In this document: positions 1 through 6,296 of the stretch, in pieces
Numbering within the stretch: position 1 is the stretch's first letter
Layout of the letters: every line of letters begins with the position of its first letter
Assembly: GCA_003973375.1 (NCBI GenBank)
Contig: QNYL01000186.1
Location: 1 to 9,858 of the forward strand
DNA: 9,858 nt
From: Flavobacteriia bacterium
GTDB lineage: Bacteria > Bacteroidota > Bacteroidia > Flavobacteriales > Flavobacteriaceae
Direction: 5' to 3'
Notes under the pieces: model-generated
Told to the model about the DNA's origin: nothing
Seen by the model: only the letters and a program-made list of their open reading frames with translations
Databases searched by the model: none
Made by a program: the position numbers and the translations under genes

Positions 1-363
1 GCACATGCCGAAAACAATGCTTATTACAGCAAGTTTATTAAAGAAGGTAAATCGCCTATGAATACCTGGCTGGTTTTTGAGGCCATAGGTGTTTTATTAG
101 GTGGTTTTTTATCAGGTGCTATGGCCAACAGGCTTACACCTATAGTTGAACACTCTCCAAAAATCACCAGTAAGAAAAGACTGATCTATGCTGTAATAGG
201 AGGCGTTTTCTTTGGTTTGGGAGCTCAGTTGGCAAGAGGTTGTACAAGTGGAGCCGGTCTTAGCGGAATGGCTGTATTGTCTACAGGAGGTTTCTTAACG
301 GTAGCAATGATCTTTGGAACAGGCTATGTGATCTCTTATTTCTTTAGAAAAAATTGGATTTAA
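1..363 (+). CDS. YeeE/YedE-family sulfur transporter, first half-size subunit (5' end outside window)
   Basis: Inner-membrane protein of the YeeE/YedE (Sulf_transp) family, whose studied members take up thiosulfate or related sulfur species. The frame is open from base 1, so the ATG at 58 is internal: residues AHAENNAYYSKF upstream of it read naturally into the protein and the true start lies before the window. Of 120 visible residues, hydrophobic helices lie around residues 23-41, 62-76 and 90-112. The family signature LARGCTSGAGLSGMAVLS carries a conserved Cys (visible residue 81), the type of cysteine thought to contact the sulfur substrate. The protein ends after this half, and the next gene (20-nt gap) supplies a second half, as in two-gene PmpA/PmpB-like pairs. 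Family assignment is firm; the substrate is inferred. Confidence 0.9.
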   Translation, partial: AHAENNAYYSKFIKEGKSPMNTWLVFEAIGVLLGGFLSGAMANRLTPIVEHSPKITSKKRLIYAVIGGVFFGLGAQLARGCTSGAGLSGMAVLSTGGFLTVAMIFGTGYVISYFFRKNWI

Positions 364-383
364 TTAATTAAAAAAATAAAATT

Positions 384-974
384 ATGGGACCTTTAATTCC
401 TAACGGACTGATTCCAATTGAATGGAATTTTGTAATAGCACTCCTTATAGGTTTAGCTTTTGGATACATCATGGAAGCCTCCGGGTTTTCATCATCAAGA
501 AAAATAATTGGTGTTTTTTATGGCTATGATTTTGCTGTAATAAAATTATTCTTTACTACAGCAATCGTATCTGTAATCGGACTCTACTATATGGACTATC
601 TCGGATGGGTAGATATCACACAACTTTATGTACACCCAACTTATCTCTGGCCTGCCATTGTGGGAGGCGCCTTAATGGGCCTCGGCTTTATGTTTGGCGG
701 CTATTGCCCCGGTACCAGCCTTTGCGCAATAGGTATTGGAAAAATAGATGCCCTTGCTTTCGCTATTGGAATCATGATCGGTGTATTTATCTTTTCTGAA
801 TCCTTTGGCTTGTTAGAACCTTTCTTCAATAGTTCCAATTTAGGGCATATTACTCTGGTTGATACTTTTGATATCTCTCCATACTGGATTATATTAATTT
901 TCACCGTTATTGCTGTCATCGCATTCTATTTCACTGATATTATCAGGAAAAGAGTTAAAAAAGTATTTTACTAA
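384..974 (+). CDS. YeeE/YedE-family sulfur transporter, second half-size subunit
   Basis: Integral inner-membrane protein of 196 residues in the same family as the preceding gene and probably its partner. Family hallmarks are GYIMEASGFSSSRKIIGVFYG (starting near residue 27) and the pore-type motif FGGYCPGTSLCAIG with Cys108 and Cys114. Hydrophobic helices lie around residues 16-30, 52-70, 90-107, 122-138 and 166-184, and the C-terminus is basic (IIRKRVKKVFY), suggesting a cytoplasmic end. The ATG at 384 follows a 20-nt gap and has no Shine-Dalgarno sequence, only the A-rich leader usual in Bacteroidota. The next gene starts 11 nt after the stop, so co-transcription is very likely. No TusA-like sulfur acceptor, the usual YeeE partner in E. 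coli (YeeD), is present in the window. Uptake of thiosulfate or another sulfane-sulfur compound is inferred from the family. Confidence 0.9.
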   Translation: MGPLIPNGLIPIEWNFVIALLIGLAFGYIMEASGFSSSRKIIGVFYGYDFAVIKLFFTTAIVSVIGLYYMDYLGWVDITQLYVHPTYLWPAIVGGALMGLGFMFGGYCPGTSLCAIGIGKIDALAFAIGIMIGVFIFSESFGLLEPFFNSSNLGHITLVDTFDISPYWIILIFTVIAVIAFYFTDIIRKRVKKVFY

Positions 975-985
975 ATATTACAGTT

Positions 986-1636
986 ATGTCAAAACGTTAT
1001 AAAAGCAAAAAAATTCTTGTTAAAACAGAATATAAATTCCTGGCTGTTCTGATGATTCTTATGGCTGCAGGTTTATTTTTCCTTCCCGAGAAGATCGATA
1101 ATGAAGGAATAAATCCTGAGGAATTTGTCTTAAATATTCTTAAATCGGATCGATACATCAGTACAGATCAACTTGCTGAAAGAATAATCGATCAGGATCC
1201 TACGCTATTATTAATCGATACCAGATCCGAAGAAGAATACAATGCATTTACCTTACCCAATGCAGTTAATGTTCCTCTTGAAAAATTACTGGATGAAGAT
1301 TATGTATCTTATATCGATCAGGATAATTATGATGTTGTCCTTTTTTCAAATGACAATTATTTTGCCGATCAGGCCTGGAAAATAGGGAACAGAAAAGGTT
1401 TTAAAAGTGTTTATGTTCTAAAAGGCGGACTCAATGAGTGGTTCAATACCATCATCAATCCAAAATATCCTGATGAAAGTATGCCGGAAACAGCCTTTAA
1501 ACTATATGATTTCCGAAAGGCTGCAGGAATGTATTTTGGTGTGGGTGCTCCAAAAAGCGAAACCAAAAAAGCAATTCCTAAGAAGGTTATTACCGTTAAA
1601 AAGAAAAAGAAAAGAGTAGCCGAAGGAGGTTGTTAA
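986..1636 (+). CDS. Membrane-anchored rhodanese-like protein without catalytic Cys, with C-terminal Cys tail
   Basis: Protein of 216 residues. A basic N-terminus (SKRYKSKK) precedes one hydrophobic segment (about 17-33), predicting a single anchor with the rest probably in the periplasm. A rhodanese fold follows (about 55-155): LLLIDTRSEEEY at 74-85, LPNAVNVPL at 90-98, and DVVLFSNDNYFADQAW at 116-131. In active rhodaneses the position after the fourth strand is Cys; here it is Ser121, so sulfurtransferase activity by the usual mechanism is not expected. A linker leads to a Lys-rich tail ending KKKKKRVAEGGC. The terminal Cys216 is the only cysteine in the protein. The next gene encodes a paralog with the same tail. 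The gene sits 11 nt behind the YeeE pair, which suggests work with the transporter. A role as sulfur carrier arm or scaffold is inference; the fold and the missing Cys are clear. Confidence 0.88.
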   Translation: MSKRYKSKKILVKTEYKFLAVLMILMAAGLFFLPEKIDNEGINPEEFVLNILKSDRYISTDQLAERIIDQDPTLLLIDTRSEEEYNAFTLPNAVNVPLEKLLDEDYVSYIDQDNYDVVLFSNDNYFADQAWKIGNRKGFKSVYVLKGGLNEWFNTIINPKYPDESMPETAFKLYDFRKAAGMYFGVGAPKSETKKAIPKKVITVKKKKKRVAEGGC

Positions 1637-1671
1637 AATTTCATTTTATTATTAATTATTTATAGCATATC

Positions 1672-2307
1672 ATGAAAGAATTAGAAAAAACCAAAAGAAT
1701 ATCAATATCTGCAGTATTATTTTTACTGATTATTATAATTGGATTCTTAACTTATAAAAAACCAAAATATATTTTTAAGAATAGCGCAGAGACAACTTTA
1801 AAAGAAATTGTCAAGAAAGATTATATTGTTTCTGCTAATCAATTGAATTCATTAAATTCTTCTGATTATGTTCTTGTAGATGTAAGAAGCGTTTATGATT
1901 ATGATAAGGGACACATTAAAGATGCGGTTAATATCCCCTTAGCACAGATTTTAACCGACGATAGTTCTGCTTTTATAGATAACATGATGAATGAGAACAA
2001 AACCGTTATCTTATACGGAGAAGATCCTGATGAAGCCAGCTCTGCCTGGATATTGTTGTATCAGCTTGGATATGAAAATATCAAGATTCTGAGTGTTAAA
2101 CCCCGGTTTGAAGATAATAAATTGTATGTGGATAATGTAACTATTGAGAAACCTGCAATGAATTTTGCTGAAGTTATGAAAAAGGCCACAAGCAGTTCAG
2201 GAATTGCAAAAAAAACAAAGCTTGCAAAGGCTGATAAGTCAAAAGCTGCAAAAAAAGTAATTATCGTTAAGAAAAAGAAGAAAAGAGTACCCGAAGGAGG
2301 TTGCTAG
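1672..2307 (+). CDS. Membrane-anchored rhodanese-like paralog without catalytic Cys, with C-terminal Cys tail
   Basis: Protein of 211 residues with the same plan as the previous gene. It has an N-terminal anchor (about 13-27), a rhodanese domain (about 50-145) with YVLVDVRSVYDYDKGHIKDA (66-85), then TVILYGEDPDEASSAWILL where Gly116 replaces the catalytic Cys. A Lys/Ala-rich linker leads to a tail ending KKKKKRVPEGGC. Cys211 is again the sole cysteine. Outside the tail the two neighbours have diverged considerably, so the shared motif KKVIxVKKKKKRVxEGGC is conserved more strongly than the domain it hangs from. This points to selection on the tail. Anchor topology is ambiguous because lysines flank both sides (KTKR before, YKKPK after); a periplasmic domain is favoured by analogy. 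The 35-nt spacing upstream and 39-nt spacing to the regulator downstream indicate one operon. No enzymatic function is assigned. Confidence 0.88.
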   Translation: MKELEKTKRISISAVLFLLIIIIGFLTYKKPKYIFKNSAETTLKEIVKKDYIVSANQLNSLNSSDYVLVDVRSVYDYDKGHIKDAVNIPLAQILTDDSSAFIDNMMNENKTVILYGEDPDEASSAWILLYQLGYENIKILSVKPRFEDNKLYVDNVTIEKPAMNFAEVMKKATSSSGIAKKTKLAKADKSKAAKKVIIVKKKKKRVPEGGC

Positions 2308-2346
2308 GTTTTGCTTTTATAAAGCATCTTTGATAATTAAAATACA

Positions 2347-3006
2347 ATGAAAATGGAAAATGATAAGGATCAAATCTTAAATATGCTTCAGGATTATTAT
2401 TCGATGGTCTTTGATGAAGAATTGCTGAATGAAATTGCCGCTATCGGAGTATACAGAAAATACGATAAGGGAAGAACTATGATTGAAATTGGAGATGAAT
2501 TGTCTGAAATTCCACTCATTCTTGATGGAGCTGTAAAGATCATCCGTGAAGACTCAAAAAAAGATGAGATCCTGATGTATTTTCTTGAACGTGGAGACAC
2601 ATGTGCTATTTCTTTTGTAAATTGTATCAATAAAAATAAAAGCATCTTTAGAGGTGAGGTTGAAAAAGATACCGAATGTATCATGATACCCGTACAAAAG
2701 ATCGAAGAATGGCTGATCAAATACAGATCATGGAGACAGTTTATTGTCGACAGCTATCACAATCGTATGCTCGAAATGGTTGAAGCCATAGACAGTCTGG
2801 CCTTTATGAACCTGGACGACCGACTTTACAAATATCTTACTGATAAAGTAAAAATCATGCGTAATTTTAATTTACACATCAAACATCAGGAAATAGCTGA
2901 TGATCTGAATACTTCCCGTGTAGTGATCTCAAGATTACTTAAGAAGCTGGAAAGAAGCGGTAAAATAAAACTGGGCAGAAATAAAATAAAAATAATAGAT
3001 TTATAG
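2347..3006 (+). CDS. Crp/Fnr-family transcriptional regulator
   Basis: Cytoplasmic DNA-binding regulator of 219 residues, the usual length for the family. The N-terminal cNMP-binding-like beta-barrel (about 15-120) contains EIPLILDGAVKIIRE and LERGDTCAISFVNC. A long dimerisation helix (about 125-152) leads to a winged helix-turn-helix (about 155-215) with recognition segment HQEIADDLNTSRVVISRLLK (180-199). The Arg-Ser pair for cyclic-nucleotide binding is not evident, so cAMP is an unlikely ligand. Cys86 and Cys93 are shared with the paralog at 7567; Cys111 is not. Two starts are possible, ATG 2347 or ATG 2353, differing by two residues. It is the last gene before the terminator at 3034 and probably controls this operon, the second sulfur operon, or both. 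The signal it senses cannot be read from sequence; a sulfur or redox signal through the cysteines is inference. Confidence 0.92.
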   Translation: MKMENDKDQILNMLQDYYSMVFDEELLNEIAAIGVYRKYDKGRTMIEIGDELSEIPLILDGAVKIIREDSKKDEILMYFLERGDTCAISFVNCINKNKSIFRGEVEKDTECIMIPVQKIEEWLIKYRSWRQFIVDSYHNRMLEMVEAIDSLAFMNLDDRLYKYLTDKVKIMRNFNLHIKHQEIADDLNTSRVVISRLLKKLERSGKIKLGRNKIKIIDL

Positions 3007-3033
3007 TTTTTAGTTTTTAATGATTATTTAATT

Positions 3034-3068
3034 CCGGATCTGATCTCAAAATCAGATCCGGTTTTTTT
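3034..3068 (+). terminator. Rho-independent terminator of the YeeE/rhodanese/regulator operon
   Basis: A perfect 11-bp inverted repeat, CCGGATCTGAT (3034-3044) and ATCAGATCCGG (3051-3061), with a 6-nt loop CTCAAA, is followed by a run of seven T. It lies 28 nt after the regulator stop and 8 nt before the stop of the convergent DJ-1/PfpI gene. The stem could also serve that gene in reverse, but no U-tract follows on that side, only AATTAAATA, so + strand use is better supported. Confidence 0.93.
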
Positions 3069-3075
3069 ATGCACT

Positions 3076-3651
3076 TTAGATTTCTATTTTAGCACCCAGC
3101 AGTTTTAAAAATTCACGTATAAATTTAGCATGACCGGGCCATGCCGGAGAACTTACTAAATTTCCCTCCACAAAGGCACTGTCAACCGGAATTTCCTGAT
3201 ATTCAGCCCCGGCAAGTTTCACCTCCGGACCAACGGCAGGATAGGCTGTTAACTTTCTGCCTTTTAATACACCTGCTGCTGTAAGGATCTGTGCTCCGTG
3301 ACAAACCGTTGCTACAGGTTTATCTGTATCAAAAAAGTGTCTTACAATATTCAAAATTTCCGGATTTAAACGTAAATATTCCGGTGCCCTGCCTCCTGCA
3401 ATAACCAGTCCGTCATAATTACCGGCTTTAACATCACTAAAACTATAATTCAAGGCAAACTGATGACCCGGTTTTTCTGTATAAGTCTGATCCCCCTCAA
3501 AATCGTGTATGGCTGTTTTTACCGTTTCCCCTTTCTTTTTGCCGGGACAAACTGCATGAACAGTATACCCCAGCATTTCAAGCATCTGGAATGGTACCAT
3601 AGTTTCATAATCCTCGGCAAAATCACCGGTTAACAATAGTATTTTTTTCAT
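3076..3651 (-). CDS. DJ-1/PfpI superfamily protein (class I glutamine amidotransferase-like)
   Basis: Cytoplasmic protein of 191 residues, normal length for DJ-1/PfpI. An N-terminal strand [10 protein letters not shown] leads into [13 protein letters not shown], giving the family acidic residues (Glu13 and Glu16, the latter aligning with DJ-1 Glu18). The centre has [15 protein letters not shown] (80-94). The nucleophile elbow is [14 protein letters not shown] (114-127) with Cys117-His118. [14 protein letters not shown] follows and the C-terminus has [16 protein letters not shown]. Family members include chaperone-like oxidative-stress proteins, glyoxalase/deglycase-type activities and PfpI peptidases; sequence alone does not say which. 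It is transcribed toward the first operon and away from the second, with the shared 568-nt upstream region. A link to thiol or persulfide stress would fit the neighbours but is only contextual. The start MKKILLL with a short A/T-rich leader is convincing. Confidence 0.92.
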   Translation of the reverse strand: MKKILLLTGDFAEDYETMVPFQMLEMLGYTVHAVCPGKKKGETVKTAIHDFEGDQTYTEKPGHQFALNYSFSDVKAGNYDGLVIAGGRAPEYLRLNPEILNIVRHFFDTDKPVATVCHGAQILTAAGVLKGRKLTAYPAVGPEVKLAGAEYQEIPVDSAFVEGNLVSSPAWPGHAKFIREFLKLLGAKIEI

Positions 3652-3838
3652 AATATCAAATTTTAAATTAAACTCTGTTTATAGGGCCCATCATTCTAAT
3701 TTTAAAAAAATTAATGAACTCTAATTGTTCTATAAAGTTAGTGAATAATTCAACTAAAAGAGAAACCATATAAATTTGAATTCTACCTCAAAAAACAAGA
3801 TCTTGAGTATATGATAAAAAACGACAAATTTTTCATGC

Positions 3839-3855
3839 AATATTTCCGAAATATT
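3839..3855. repeat. Short perfect hairpin AATATTT-CCG-AAATATT
   Basis: Perfect 7-bp inverted repeat with a 3-nt loop in the intergenic region. It overlaps a direct repeat in which ATTTCCGAAA is followed at once by ATTCCGAAAA. It has no U-tract, so it is not a simple terminator. It may be an operator-like or chance AT-rich structure; function unknown. Confidence 0.5.
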
Positions 3856-4016
3856 CCGAAAAATGCAACTGATTTTCAACAAATAAAAAAATATTTTTTT
3901 CCTGACAGGAGGAAAACTGGATATTTTTTTAGTCTGAAATCCTTGGAAATTTCGAAATTATTATTACATAAATATTTAAAACACCGTTCTGCCAGATAAT
4001 AATATTCTGCAATTCA

Positions 4017-4038
4017 ATATGTTACATATGATACATAT
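4017..4038. promoter_or_regulatory. 22-nt near-perfect palindrome, candidate operator
   Basis: Arms ATATGT (4017-4022) and ACATAT (4033-4038) flank a centre CATATG that is itself palindromic. Nine of eleven base pairs are symmetric; the mismatches are the TA/AT dinucleotides in between. It lies about 180 nt before the start of the exported rhodanese gene. The symmetry and size suit a dimeric regulator of Crp/Fnr type, and two such regulators are encoded nearby. Which protein binds here is inference. Confidence 0.5.
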
Positions 4039-4049
4039 TAGTAATATTT

Positions 4050-4090
4050 GTTACTTTTTGGGTGTAACTTTTATTACTTTTTTGTGTAAC
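4050..4090. promoter_or_regulatory. Two tandem GTTAC-N9-GTAAC-type elements, candidate regulator binding sites
   Basis: Copy 1 is GTTACTTTTTGGGTGTAAC (4050-4068), with arms GTTAC and GTAAC forming an inverted repeat. Copy 2 is ATTACTTTTTTGTGTAAC (4073-4090). Corresponding left arms are 23 nt apart and right arms 22 nt apart, about two helical turns, so both would face the same side of the DNA. The TGTAAC half-site resembles Crp/Fnr-type half-sites. The array lies about 130 nt before the start of the second sulfur operon. Binding by the window's regulators is inferred. Confidence 0.5.
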
Positions 4091-4219
4091 ATTTAAGACT
4101 ATGTATATCAATTATATATTGTACAAAATTGATAAATATCATAAAAATGATTTTAATCCGGACGTAAATTTATAATACTAATAACAAACACAAGTATTTG
4201 TATCTTAAATTATTACGTC

Positions 4220-5215
4220 ATGAAAAAATTATCATTCTATCTAATCGCACTGCTAATTACACTAAGTGCAACGCTAAGCAGTTTTAGTGTAAAAGAAAAT
4301 CCTGTTAAAAGATCGGTCAATGATCTTGACGAATTTGAAGTATTGGTAAATTATCTTGAAAGTAACGGTAATTATATCAATACAGCCGCACCATCACTTC
4401 TTATGGCAGAAGAAGTGAAGAAAAACACCAGGAACCAGAAATATCATATTATTGATATAAGAAGTGACAGCTGGTTTGAATACGGACATATTAAAAATGC
4501 CCACAATGTTAAACCTTCTGAGCTGTTAAACTATTTTGAGAATAAAATAGAACCTACCAATTACGATAAGATCGTACTGGTTTGTTATTCCGGCCAGTCT
4601 GCGGCGTATTATACATCATTATTAAGATTGGCCGGTTATGACAATGTTTACAGCATGAAATGGGGAATGAGCTCATGGCGGGCTGATTTTGCAGAAAAAT
4701 CATGGATAAAGAATGTTAAGACCGACCTGTCAAATAAACTTGAGACCACAGAAAATGCTAAACTTCCCAAGGGCCCACATCCGGTTCTGAATACCGGAAA
4801 AACAGATCCTAAAGATATCCTGAGAGCACGTTTAGAGGATAGGTTTGCAATTCCTTACAAAGAATCAATAGTAAAAAGTACTGAAGTTATTGAAAATCCG
4901 GGTAATTACTACACCATTGAGTGTTGTCCTCAGGACATTTACAAGCTGGGACATCTTCCCGGAGCAGTACATTACGCACCCCATTCTTTTTCAACCGAAC
5001 AGGATCTGTACACGCTTCCTGTCAACAAGAAAGTTGTGCTCTACGATCAAACAGGACAGGGCTCGGCTTATATCGTTGCTTATCTGAATGTGTTGGGCTA
5101 TCAGGCAGGCAATATAGGCTATGGAGCCAACAGCTTTATGAATAAGGTGTTAAAATCAAAAGGACTGGACGCCTTTACCAAGAAACAGGTAAATATGTAT
5201 CCTGTTGTGGAATAA
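4220..5215 (+). CDS. Exported tandem rhodanese-domain protein (domain 1 intact, domain 2 lacking catalytic Cys)
   Basis: Protein of 331 residues. The N-terminal signal (MKKLSFYLIALLITLSATLS) lacks a lipobox and predicts export to the periplasm. Rhodanese domain 1 (about 55-155) has YHIIDIRSDSWFEYGHIKNA (75-94) and VCYSGQSA, with Cys122 as catalytic nucleophile, then the substructure MKWGMSSW. Domain 2 (about 200-315) keeps the layout (GHLPGAV; VVLYDQTGQGSAYIVAYL) but has Asp276 at the catalytic Cys position. Where domain 1 has Asp79-Ile80-Arg81, domain 2 has Glu234-Cys235-Cys236. One domain is therefore probably an active thiosulfate/persulfide sulfurtransferase and the other is non-catalytic or works through the vicinal cysteines. 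It heads an operon with the next two genes; the 568-nt region upstream contains its candidate operators. The lipoprotein 64 nt downstream is a paralog. Confidence 0.92.
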   Translation: MKKLSFYLIALLITLSATLSSFSVKENPVKRSVNDLDEFEVLVNYLESNGNYINTAAPSLLMAEEVKKNTRNQKYHIIDIRSDSWFEYGHIKNAHNVKPSELLNYFENKIEPTNYDKIVLVCYSGQSAAYYTSLLRLAGYDNVYSMKWGMSSWRADFAEKSWIKNVKTDLSNKLETTENAKLPKGPHPVLNTGKTDPKDILRARLEDRFAIPYKESIVKSTEVIENPGNYYTIECCPQDIYKLGHLPGAVHYAPHSFSTEQDLYTLPVNKKVVLYDQTGQGSAYIVAYLNVLGYQAGNIGYGANSFMNKVLKSKGLDAFTKKQVNMYPVVE

Positions 5216-5279
5216 TTCTAAAATTCAAATACAAAATTTACAAACCATCAAAATGCTTTCTAACTTTAATTGTACAATT

Positions 5280-6278
5280 ATGAAAAAATTATCATTATTA
5301 TTAATCGGATTTTTATTAATTCCTTCACTGTTATTTACATCGTGTGACAGAGGTGAAGATCCCGGATCAGGAACAACACTCCCGGCTTTTCAGCTAATGA
5401 AAGATCATATGATCGCCAATAAACTGGATATCAGCGATATCCTTGTGAATCCTGACGGAGAGAAATTTGTTGTCCCGGCTCCTGCTGCCGCAGATTATGA
5501 TGCTTTTATTGCAAAATATTATATTCTGGATATCAGAAAAGCCGATGCTTTTAATGCAGGGCACATCAAAGGCGCCAAAAATATTGCTTTTAAAGATATC
5601 CTTACAGAAGCCGGAAATTCAGGGGGAAAACCCATCCTGATGGTATGTTATACCGGGCAAACAGCCTGTTTCGCCACTTCATTATTACGCCTTTACGGAT
5701 ATTCACATACCAGAGCTTTAAAATGGGGCATGTCCGGATGGAATGCTGCTACAGCAGGACCATGGAACAACAATATCGGTGATGTTGCAAAGAATAATAC
5801 CAACTGGAATTACTCCAGCGCTCCTGCCAACAATGTATTTGATGATCCCACACTCTCCAGCTTGTCACAGGACGGTGCTGAAATTTTAAAAGCCCGCGTG
5901 GAACAGGTTGTTCAGGAAGGTTTTAAAACTGTTAAAGGAAAGGATGTTCTGGATAATCCCGGAGATTATTTTGTAAACAACTATTTTAATGCCAATGATT
6001 ATTCAGCATTCGGACATGTAGCAAATGCCTATCGTATCAATCCGTTCCACCTTTCCGACAATACTTATAAAGGGCATAATTCAAGTGGTAAAGTAGTTAC
6101 TTATTGTTATACGGGTCAAACTTCAGCAGTTATAACTGCCTATCTAAGAGTTTTGGGATACGATGCATACAGTTTATTATTTGGTATGAACGGATTGTAT
6201 CATTCAAATGACGCATGGAAAAAGAATCAATGGGGTGTAGGCTCATCTGTTCCAAAGGATCTTCCATTAATTAAATAA
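5280..6278 (+). CDS. Tandem rhodanese-domain lipoprotein
   Basis: Lipoprotein of 332 residues. The ATG at 5280 is chosen because it begins a proper lipoprotein signal, MKKLSLLLIG...LLFTSC, with lipidated Cys22. A longer in-frame TTG at 5205 would overlap the previous gene and bury the signal. Rhodanese domain 1 (about 70-157) has YILDIRKADAFNAGHIKGA and LMVCYTGQTA with catalytic Cys123; Cys130 is close by. Domain 2 (about 200-315) has TYCYTGQTS with Cys276, so its nucleophile is kept, but the Asp-x-Arg stretch is replaced by Tyr235-Phe-Asn. The linker motif EILKARVEQVV matches DILRARLEDRF in the preceding protein, confirming paralogy. CYTGQT and CYSGQS loops are much alike, so substrate use is probably shared. 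It is anchored in the inner or outer membrane. The Asp/Glu after Cys22 might favour the outer leaflet, but the export signal varies by species. Confidence 0.92.
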   Translation: MKKLSLLLIGFLLIPSLLFTSCDRGEDPGSGTTLPAFQLMKDHMIANKLDISDILVNPDGEKFVVPAPAAADYDAFIAKYYILDIRKADAFNAGHIKGAKNIAFKDILTEAGNSGGKPILMVCYTGQTACFATSLLRLYGYSHTRALKWGMSGWNAATAGPWNNNIGDVAKNNTNWNYSSAPANNVFDDPTLSSLSQDGAEILKARVEQVVQEGFKTVKGKDVLDNPGDYFVNNYFNANDYSAFGHVANAYRINPFHLSDNTYKGHNSSGKVVTYCYTGQTSAVITAYLRVLGYDAYSLLFGMNGLYHSNDAWKKNQWGVGSSVPKDLPLIK

Positions 6279-6296
6279 GTTAACCTAAATCCTAAG

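Larger units (their letters stand above)
3652..4219. other. 568-nt AT-rich intergenic region between divergent genes
   Basis: This region carries the upstream signals for the DJ-1/PfpI gene (-) and the second rhodanese operon (+). It contains a small hairpin (3839-3855), a 10-bp palindrome CAAGATCTTG (3796-3805), a 22-nt near-palindrome (4017-4038), and two copies of a GTTAC/GTAAC element (4050-4090). A 62-codon frame at 3811-3999 is low-complexity and not credible as a gene. No clean TAnnTTTG promoter element was found on either strand; near matches are TAATATTTG ending at 4050 and GTATTTG ending at 4200. No tRNA, riboswitch or mobile-element end was recognised. Confidence 0.75.

Noticed and set aside
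605..919. Overlapping short frames on both strands inside the second YeeE/YedE gene
   Set aside because: They are alternative-frame readings of a gene with strong family motifs.
1622..1636. AAGGAGG at the 3' end of the first pseudo-rhodanese gene (and the same in the second, near 2293-2302), resembling a Shine-Dalgarno site
   Set aside because: It is the coding sequence for the conserved Glu-Gly-Gly of the tail, and the next start codons lie over 40 nt away, too far for ribosome binding.
2397..2720. 107-codon - strand frame opposite the first Crp/Fnr gene
   Set aside because: It is antisense to a clear regulator gene; its Ser/Ile-rich composition is what antisense reading of Asp/Asn/Glu-rich DNA produces.
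3811..3999. 62-codon open frame in the intergenic region
   Set aside because: Composition is low-complexity A/T, it overlaps a hairpin, resembles no family, and its residues look like translated intergenic DNA.
4890..5145. Two short + strand frames inside the exported rhodanese gene
   Set aside because: They are out-of-frame readings over the second rhodanese domain, with no start context or conserved motif.
5205..5279. TTG-initiated N-terminal extension of the rhodanese lipoprotein
   Set aside because: It overlaps the previous gene's end and would hide the clear lipoprotein signal that begins at the ATG at 5280.
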